A DNA stretch of 34,488 nt. Source: Nemertoderma westbladi. Taxonomy: Eukaryota > Xenacoelomorpha > Nemertodermatida > Nemertodermatidae. Location of the stretch: contig JAUCBJ010007876.1 of NCBI GenBank assembly GCA_032718475.1, forward strand, positions 1-34,488. Direction: 5' to 3'. A model generated the notes under the pieces. It saw nothing but the letters and a program-made list of their open reading frames with translations, was not told where the DNA came from and did not search any database. Both the position numbers and the translations under genes were made by a program. This document shows, one piece after another, positions 28,481 to 34,488 of this stretch; position 1 is the stretch's first letter; each line of letters starts with the position of its first letter.

Positions 28481-28920
28481 ATTCTAGTCGATTAAGATAT
28501 CGTGGCACCCACCGATATACTTGAAAGACAAATTCTAGAATCAGTGGTTAACGTCCCCAGACAAGTTCTGGAATAAATCGGTGCCCATCCTAAATATTAA
28601 TTTAATATTTATTAAAATCTGTAAAATTCAGATCCGTTAACAATTCTAGTCGATTAAGATATCGTGGCACCCACCGATATACTTGAAAGACAAATTCTAG
28701 AATCAGTGGTTAACGTCCCCAGACAAGTTCTGGAATAAATCGGTGCCCATCCTAAATATTAATTTAATATTTATTAAAATCTGTAAAATTCAGATCCGTT
28801 AACAATTCTAGTCGATTAAGATATCGCAGTATTTACCGATATTCTTAAAAGGACGATTTCATAGAATTAAGGATCCTGAGTCCCCAGACATGCTCTGGAA
28901 TAAAATTTGTGTCAATTTAA
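28481..28920. repeat. 162-bp tandem repeat, two copies plus a diverged third
   Basis: attctagtcgattaagatat starts at 28481, 28643 and 28805, exactly 162 bp apart. The first two copies appear identical from this point, and the third diverges after about 25 bp. Each unit contains short inverted repeats: CCAGA-caag-TTCTGG, CACCGAT paired with ATCGGTG, and the palindromic aaatattaatttaatattt. Confidence 0.9.
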
Positions 28921-29299
28921 CATCAAATAATAAAATTAACGGGAATAAATTTAAATTCATATTCAAATGAATTTCATAAATTGTCATTTGTGCAATTTAT
29001 AACATTCCCAAAATTCCAGTAATTAATAGATCATGGGAGCGGAGATTCATATTGAGTGTACTAGAGTGCGAGAATCTCCAATATATAGTCAATAGCCGAT
29101 AAAATTTATAAAATCATGCATAAAGAGGATATTGACAATTAAAGAATTACTATTAAATAACATCCCAGATCTGTATGCATGAGAATTACCCTAATTCTAC
29201 CGCTAGTTTTCCATAATGTCACCATGGCAACACCCACGCTAGAATTAGAAGCAAGTTAAAGGAACAATAAAAGGCTTGCCCCATTGCGTAGCATAAGAG

Positions 29300-29307
29300 T
29301 ATATATA
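29300..29307 (+). promoter_or_regulatory. TATA-like box upstream of accessory ORFs
   Basis: tatatata followed by gcgc, about 410 bp before the ATG at 29717. It is a possible internal promoter for the accessory genes. This is a weak call in AT-rich DNA, with no other promoter element identified. Confidence 0.3.
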
Positions 29308-29530
29308 GCGCACTATTAGTATCCAAGGATACATAGTAATAACGTGACATTCTGGAAGACACTGACTAACGGACAAATGGCATGCATGTGTGCAGTAAGC
29401 AATGATTGTATGGAATTTGTGCGTTTATAGGTGAATGTTACTACTAAAGTGTGTTTACAGTAGCTAATCGCAATTGTAAAATAGCCCTAACTCTACCGAG
29501 ATAACCTCAAGTGGATTCAAGCCTTTGGGA

Positions 29531-29635
29531 CGGACAGTGGTGGGACTTGTGCCGGTTATCGTTGTCGTGCTGTTGCTACATGTTGGCGTAAACACTGCGA
29601 CAACGGTACATCGGCGCTGAGAAACCCACTGTCCG
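29531..29635 (+). other. Nested inverted repeats (candidate structured RNA)
   Basis: Outer arms cggacagtgg (29531-29540) and ccactgtccg (29626-29635) are perfect over 10 bp. Inner arms cgttgtcg (29560-29567) and cgacaacg (29598-29605) are perfect over 8 bp. The region is GC-richer than its surroundings and ends 81 nt before the accessory ATG. Confidence 0.65.
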
Positions 29636-29716
29636 GGGGCAAAGCTTAGTAGGCAGCGACGCCCGCTTGCCTAAAATATTAACTCATATTGATATTAATA
29701 AACTCAGATAACAGAT

Positions 29717-30115
29717 ATGACGGAATTGATAGAAGATGACCTTGGTATCAGGGAGCGATATACTCTACCTTTACAAGCGTTTGTGGATAGCTTGATACGC
29801 GGTGAAGCCGATCCGATTATTACGGAGGACGATGGTCGTTATATCGAACCGCCGAGGTCCCAGGAACAACTTACGCGTGAATTGGACTATAGAAAATTCA
29901 CCGCTCGCTATACGCATCGTAATGGTACGTATATGGACTTCTTAACTACCGGCCATCCTATCGATTTACATGATACGGACGATGTAGACACCGAAAGGGA
30001 AATGGTTCTATTTAAATATCATACCCAGCGGCGTCGTAACGATAAACCGAGAATAGATCACGAAAATTCTATTCGTAACAGACTGGGAAGACGAACCAAT
30101 ATGTCTGGAATCTGA
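29717..30115 (+). CDS. Accessory ORF piece 1 (132 aa), unrecognised
   Basis: Starts at a true ATG. 132 codons, strongly charged: acidic N-terminal half (LIEDDLG, TEDDGRY, DTDDVDTERE) and a basic Arg/Asn-rich end. No known domain is recognised. After its TGA (30113-30115) the same frame stays open for about 75 more codons and contains YDYRHANYVSRQRCRLCASRDH, the first half of a zinc-knuckle-like motif. I therefore infer that this ORF was the N-terminal part of a longer gene whose remainder is the 30210-31163 frame. It lies in the env position of a retrovirus, but nothing here resembles an envelope protein: there is no signal peptide or membrane segment. Confidence 0.65.
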   Translation: MTELIEDDLGIRERYTLPLQAFVDSLIRGEADPIITEDDGRYIEPPRSQEQLTRELDYRKFTARYTHRNGTYMDFLTTGHPIDLHDTDDVDTEREMVLFKYHTQRRRNDKPRIDHENSIRNRLGRRTNMSGI

Positions 30116-30209
30116 GGAGATTCAGCCTATCGCGCTCGGAACAGCGACAACGATTACATCCTAGAATGGTACCAAGGTCCACAGTGTCTCACTGCGTACG
30201 ATTATCGCC

Positions 30210-31163
30210 ATGCCAACTATGTTTCTCGGCAACGTTGTCGGTTATGCGCATCGAGAGACCATGTTACGCCCATGGACACACGTCCGCTGTTCCTATTTCC
30301 ACGAACAACCGGCGATGGAAATTTATTGCGCGTATTGCAGATTTAATAATTTGCACATTTTTGCGGTTTGCCCTCAATTTATGACTCAATGTCACCATTG
30401 TCAACTAAAGGGACATGCCAGTTTCGATTGCCCTTTTAATCACGATTTGGAAAGCGTAGATGAAATGATCACACTACGTTACATCAGAGCTTGGGAAGCG
30501 AACACTGATTTATATTGTGATTCGCGCCATCGCTATTATCCCGGACGCGCTTACGAAGGAGTTTATGCGTTACATCCTTATCTATTCGCTTCGGTTGAAC
30601 AGAAATCACGCATATCAAGTTACGAGCTACTGAAGCGCGTCGGAGAATGTATTTCAACCAAATTCGTACGCAAATTTCTCAGGAGTGTTAATCCTAGCGA
30701 CCTTCATTCCTATAACTTAATCAATCATATCCGTCAGGATCCGGACTATGGAGAATTGTTTGTTAACTCACACCCTGAGTTACATGAAGTATATCGACGG
30801 CCTTACGAATACCGAGCCCGCGAACGCGAGTTGGAAAGAACCATTAAACCAAGGAAGTTTCTAACTGCCTATGGTCCACCCACGGCCCTCGTTCAGACCA
30901 CTCGTAAAGGACCCGTAAGAGCGGCTGTCTTGAAACGAGCTCTCAAAGCCGTTAGACCCCTCTCCCCGGACGTTGATGTCAATCAACCCGGTACTTCGAC
31001 CGGCGGATACACCGATCGCAATCCCATACCTTCTGATGCAATCATATTGCACCCTTCACCCAGGAGTTATAGCCCTCCTCGTAAAGTGGCTCGCCCCAAA
31101 GAGAAAAGGACTCTGGCTAGCTTTAAAAAACTGCGTAAACGCCGTCCGCGCAAGAAAGACTAA
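30210..31163 (+). CDS. Accessory ORF piece 2: zinc-knuckle, basic-tailed protein (317 aa)
   Basis: 317 codons from an ATG at 30210; the frame is open from 30165. Two knuckles: C40-x2-C-x5-H-x4-C54 and the canonical retroviral-type C61-x2-C-x4-H-x4-C74 (CHHCQLKGHASFDC). A helical, Tyr/Arg-rich middle follows, then a Pro/Ser-rich linker and a very basic end (KKLRKRRPRKKD) that could bind nucleic acid or act as a nuclear localisation signal. I do not recognise the family. The first 30 residues fit less well than the alternative frame, so the real N-terminus is probably in the frame of the preceding ORF, with a frame change between about 30265 and 30305. Stop to 3' LTR distance is 78 bp. It may be a nucleic-acid-binding accessory protein of the element (inference). 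Confidence 0.75.
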   Translation: MPTMFLGNVVGYAHRETMLRPWTHVRCSYFHEQPAMEIYCAYCRFNNLHIFAVCPQFMTQCHHCQLKGHASFDCPFNHDLESVDEMITLRYIRAWEANTDLYCDSRHRYYPGRAYEGVYALHPYLFASVEQKSRISSYELLKRVGECISTKFVRKFLRSVNPSDLHSYNLINHIRQDPDYGELFVNSHPELHEVYRRPYEYRARERELERTIKPRKFLTAYGPPTALVQTTRKGPVRAAVLKRALKAVRPLSPDVDVNQPGTSTGGYTDRNPIPSDAIILHPSPRSYSPPRKVARPKEKRTLASFKKLRKRRPRKKD

Positions 31164-31233
31164 CTGTTTAGAGTATTTACGTATATTAGAAACTGTGATT
31201 TTGTATATTTCATAGACTCAAATCCCATTTTCT

Positions 31234-31241
31234 GGGAGCGG
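31234..31241 (+). promoter_or_regulatory. Polypurine tract (plus-strand primer site)
   Basis: gggagcgg immediately before the 3' LTR TG. The position is where an LTR element primes plus-strand DNA synthesis. It is short and has one C. Confidence 0.65.
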
Positions 31242-32504
31242 TGTAAAAGCTTCTGTGGGATATAACTGGCCCCTTTGCTTCGCAATCCAGTTTCCCCCCA
31301 GGCGCTGGAATACTCTAAAAAGGTTCTCTAACTGTATATATATTCCCCTCGCCCGCAAGGTACCGTTACAGGTGTTTTAACGGACATAAAAGTCATTCTG
31401 CTATATACGTGTTTTAGCGGACATGGTAAGGCAAAAAACCTGCAATGCACCAAATACCTTTCACAGCTTAGCCGTGATGATTAATATTACGACATCTAAC
31501 AGCTGGTTGCTGACATGGAAACAGCCATTGGATGCATGGTTCTTTGTTTGGCTTGAGCCAATCAGAGCGTTTTTTCCTGTCGACGTGTAGCTTTTCGGCC
31601 GATCATAAGGAAAAATACTTGTTACTTTGTTGTTATTGCTGTCTAAGCCAGAAACACCGGCCTTTTGGGAAGAACTCTAGTAAACTGCTTGAATTATCGA
31701 AAGTATAAACTGTTACCTCATTAACTAATGAAACTCATTAACTTACCTTAATTAATTAATCAATCGAATCGAGAGACAGCATTAACTCACTTAATTTAAT
31801 TGCATTAATCATATTGTTTGTACTGTTATTTTACCGTCAGTTATTAATTGTACCTATTTGTTGATGGAAATATTGCTCTTTGGATAATACGGATAAATCA
31901 CCCAAATTCCCAATTTTCTTGATACACTACAGGTTAGAGAGACCGGCTATACATAACAATTGCGATTTATATTAATGTGGTGTGTATTGAATCCAATGTT
32001 ATTTAGCAGACCCTACGTGAGTCAATTGCTGCTCTCTTTATGTGTGATCAAATATACTGACGGTCGGCAGAATAGTGTGTATGATTGTGATTGGTAACAA
32101 AGTATTTCCTAAAGAATACGCTTTATGCTTCAATCATAAGCAGTATCGTTGCGTTTTAGTATAAGTCTTAGTTCTGTTTAAATAGATAAAGCGCCACGTC
32201 CTAAAGGAACTGTTAATATTTCCCGAAAGCCAATAATATCTGTCAGAAATTAATTATTAACGATCTATCGAATAATACAGTAAGTTTACACTGCAACCTT
32301 ACACTGCAATAATAAAATTTAAGCATCCGAATTCAGCCTCCCGGGTGTAGATCCATCGGGTGAATGATCGCGCATGGGCTGACTTCGGCTAATGTTTTGT
32401 GTATTAGCATAAATTGTTGTCGTATGCTAAAGGTGTTTTAATTAACTAAAAGACATATAAATTTTGGCAGGTTAAACTGCTAAAGGTCTTCAAAAGCGCG
32501 AACA
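31242..32504 (+). repeat. 3' LTR of BEL/Pao-like element, 1263 bp
   Basis: Begins tgtaaaagcttctg and ends gcgcgaaca. It matches 19788-21068 with four substitutions that I can see, plus an 18-nt shorter stretch near 31610 (aaggaaaaatacttg here). AATAAA lies at 32311-32316. Confidence 0.95.
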
Positions 32505-32509
32505 AGTAC

Positions 32510-33350
32510 ATTGGTGTAAATTTGTACTTTGATAATCAACTATGATTTCTATGCATCGTGCATCAGCCAAGATGTTACTGGCAAACGTATTCTGCTACTG
32601 TATGACCAAAGCAGAACACTGAACAAAGGAATGTCGCACTGCGACATTCAGTATAACCTGTCCGGCTATCCAAGGCAACTATTGAATCAGAATTCTTAGA
32701 ACCATGCACTTATGGTGATTCATATAGCAACTTTCAATCAAAAGCTTAGTTACAGACAGTCATTGTTTACTAGAGTTCAACAAGGAATCAAGAATATAAA
32801 AAAACGACTCTTATTGGTCATATATTATGTACAGTACATGATTACCATAATTGAAAACGTTGGGTTGTGTGGAATTTTGGGGAATCTTACCTAGATATTC
32901 AGTCAGTTCTATGAATCATATCTAAATATTCAATCAGTTCTATGGCTTTGGAGTAGAACAGCGCATTGCTAATAAAATGTGAATTTTAGTCGCAAAAGCT
33001 TTAACACGATACATGATCGGCCATTAGGTGGCATGACACTTATTAAGTGCTGTTGTGCTACTGTTGTACACTGTTAGTAATAGACTGACTTTATTACAAT
33101 ATACAAGACATCCGAGATATCAAATCTCCAATATTGTTGTACCATGATCCTCAGCATATTACATGGCTCGATTAGTGTAGCCTGCTGCCTTTGTCAGCAG
33201 TTAGGACTATGCCATATGCCATAACACTGCATACTTTTTTGAATATCTGGAGTTATATGACACGTTCTCCACCATCTTGAAACCATAAAGACCCATCTCA
33301 GGATTCTAGATTCGCGAGACTGGTACCGGTAAACCAGTAAACCTACCACA
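32510..33350. other. Non-coding flank with small repeats
   Basis: No gene is recognised. It contains a 21-bp perfect palindromic hairpin at 32629-32649 and a diverged two-copy repeat (tagatattcagtcagttcta and ctaaatattcaatcagttct) at 32891-32943. The last part may be the leader or LTR edge of the following Ty3/gypsy remnant. Confidence 0.5.
32629..32649. other. 21-bp perfect hairpin
   Basis: gaatgtcgca-c-tgcgacattc: 10-bp arms around one base. No flanking element is visible. Function unknown. Confidence 0.75.
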
Positions 33351-33429
33351 ACACTGCAACATGTATGGTGGGACAGGTGAACAATGAGGAGGAACAACAT
33401 CGCTGGATAACAGGGACTTCTCACCGCCC

Positions 33430-34463
33430 ATGACGCCTACAAACAGCACCACAACTATCGAGGCACGGGGAGGCAGCCCTGCCTCACCTCCACTGCGGAT
33501 GGACGAACTGACACGGATCCTCCCCAACCAACAAGGCATCGTTGGCCGCGTTCATGTCCCAGCAACAAGCCGCAACAAACAACTGCCTAGCACAAATGAC
33601 TCAGCAACAAACTGAATTCATTGCACACGTATTTGCATCCATGCAAATGCAAACCGCTGGCAGTCCTACAGCAGCCACCACATCGGGACCCATACTAAAC
33701 CTGCCTTCTTTCAAACAAGCGGCGGTTAATCCTGCACCACGTCACTGGGTTATCGACATCGTCAACCTTGATATTGATTTTTCCTCCTTCCGATGTTGGT
33801 GACAAGCAGGGCGTGTCCACGCCCATTGGAGGCAATTATCCACATTTCCCCAGGCCAAACAGGTCTACACTCTCGTCGCCGCTCTCAGTGCACTGCAGGA
33901 AACAATTCGAGTAACACTTCACTTAGATATCGACGCAGATGACATCACACTGGATACAATCCTAGATGCCCTCCAAGGACACCTCCTTGCCAAACATAGC
34001 ATCACAATAGATGCAATTAAATTTCACGACCACTGTCAAGGCACAACTGAAACATTTGACTCCTTCAGGGTCGCCCTGGAGGAACTGGTGGACAATGTCA
34101 CCCTTTGCAGTCACTGCCGGGACCACCAAATTATTACATGAATCTTAGTCAGCATCCGCTGCTCGGAAACACGAACCGAACTCTTGAAAGTACTCCCCCA
34201 GTTGACCTTCGAAGATTGTGTTTTCATTGCACAGAGCATCGAAGCGCCTGGGAGGATCAACTCTATACTCACCAGTGGTAAACCCATCCACAAACTCTCC
34301 AAATATAAACACACACCGCCTAAATGACAGGTGTTGTGGAGATTGCGGCGGGTTACCCCACACATTCGGCAAGGATTGCCCCGCCAATAGCACCGTGTGC
34401 AATGCATGCGGGAAAATGGGATACTTCCGATCCGTTTGCCGTAGTTCCCATCTCGCCTATTAG
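33430..34463 (+). pseudogene. Ty3/gypsy-type gag, degraded and cut by the window end
   Basis: The frame starts at the ATG at 33430 (MDELTRILPNQQ) and moves to the next frame near 33540 (LAQMTQQQTEF, LPSFKQA). It then continues through in-frame TGA codons at 33800 and 34139 (GRVHAHW, then ALQGHLLAKHS, FDSFRVALEELV and LPQLTFEDCVFIAQSIEA), and changes frame again before the zinc knuckles at about 34340-34450. The first knuckle, CGDCGGLPHTFGKDC, is complete; the second, CNACGKMGYFRSVC, has Tyr in place of the usual His. This is the capsid-nucleocapsid order of a Ty3/gypsy gag. At least two frameshifts and several stops make it dead. Protease and pol, if present, lie beyond 34488. Confidence 0.8.
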
Positions 34464-34488
34464 GCGTAGCACCAGTCAACCTGGTATA

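Larger units (their letters stand above)
27937..29716 (+). other. Non-coding block between pol remnant and accessory ORFs
   Basis: 1.78 kb without a credible ORF. It contains a TATA-like tataaa (28193-28198) with AATAAA 35 bp downstream (28233-28238), a 162-bp tandem repeat (28481-28920), a TATA-like tatatata (29300-29307), and a nested inverted repeat (29531-29635). BEL/Pao elements normally go from pol to the 3' LTR with little in between, so this block is unusual. Confidence 0.7.
19788..32504 (+). mobile_element. Non-autonomous BEL/Pao-like LTR retrotransposon, 12.7 kb
   Basis: A complete LTR element: LTRs starting TGT and ending ACA, a perfect 5-bp TSD, a purine-rich tract before the 3' LTR, and BEL/Pao-type gag, zinc-knuckle and protease sequence in between. 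Order: 5' LTR, 2.2-kb repeat-bearing leader, 332-aa ORF, gag-protease ORF with pol remnants, 1.8-kb non-coding block with 162-bp repeats, two zinc-knuckle-related ORF pieces, 3' LTR. Reverse transcriptase and RNase H are absent and integrase is reduced to at most a short tail, so movement needed help in trans. By eye the LTRs differ by four substitutions and one 18-bp length change over about 1.26 kb, so insertion is recent. The family call rests on gag, zinc and protease motifs and on the NPADIASRG-type end of the RNase H region. Confidence 0.85.
19783..32509. repeat. 5-bp target-site duplication pair
   Basis: agtac lies at 19783-19787 just before the 5' LTR and at 32505-32509 just after the 3' LTR. 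Duplications of 4-6 bp are normal for LTR integrases, including BEL/Pao. They show that both LTRs belong to one insertion that has not recombined. Confidence 0.9.

Noticed and set aside
28481-28920. CRISPR-like or clustered repeat array
   Set aside because: Direct 162-bp tandem units without spacers, in an animal retrotransposon.

Overview
The window comes from an animal nuclear genome. It is AT-rich, contains no host gene or bacterial-type gene array that I can recognise, and is built almost entirely from nested transposable elements: LINEs with APE endonuclease and reverse transcriptase, BEL/Pao and Ty3/gypsy LTR elements, cut-and-paste transposons, and tRNA-like SINE heads. An invertebrate is my best guess from the element mix (BEL/Pao plus CR1-type and RTE-type LINEs). 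The 8-mer palindromes TACCGGTA and TAGGCCTA are strongly over-represented, but I cannot name a species.

Layout. 1-5.5 kb: non-coding, with a 17-bp minisatellite, a 268-bp hAT-like MITE with a perfect 8-bp target-site duplication (TSD), and a tRNA-like SINE head. 5.57-8.44 kb: a 2.87-kb transposon without a transposase gene, bounded by 18-bp perfect terminal inverted repeats and a perfect 8-bp TSD. It has GC-rich subterminal arrays and carries a decayed LINE fragment. 9.6-12.1 kb: a 5'-truncated LINE (RTE-like) on the minus strand with an uninterrupted frame. 13.0-13.7 kb: a second, short copy of the same LINE with a perfect 17-bp TSD. About 14.4-18.9 kb: a two-ORF CR1-type LINE on the minus strand. 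Its ORF1 and ORF2 are in one frame, separated by a single UGA in a CUA context, and its 3' end is decayed.

19.79-32.50 kb: the most unusual object, a 12.7-kb BEL/Pao-type LTR retrotransposon on the plus strand. Its two LTRs (1281 and 1263 bp) are nearly identical and it has a perfect 5-bp TSD. The frame encodes gag, zinc knuckles and an aspartic protease. Reverse transcriptase, RNase H and most of integrase are missing, yet the frame stays open through both gaps, so the element looks like a recently mobilised non-autonomous derivative. It has a 2.2-kb leader with tandem repeats, an extra 332-aa ORF before gag, and a 3.3-kb block between pol and the 3' LTR. That block contains 162-bp structured repeats, a nested hairpin, and an unrecognised gene coding for a zinc-knuckle, basic-tailed protein that is now split by one stop and one frame change.

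32.5-34.5 kb: flanking DNA, then a degraded Ty3/gypsy-type gag that runs off the window.

How the parts work together: the autonomous steps (reverse transcription, integration, transposition) would have to be supplied in trans by related elements elsewhere. What this window supplies is cis sequence (LTRs, TIRs, LINE 3' ends) and, in the BEL/Pao-like element, particle proteins and accessory proteins.
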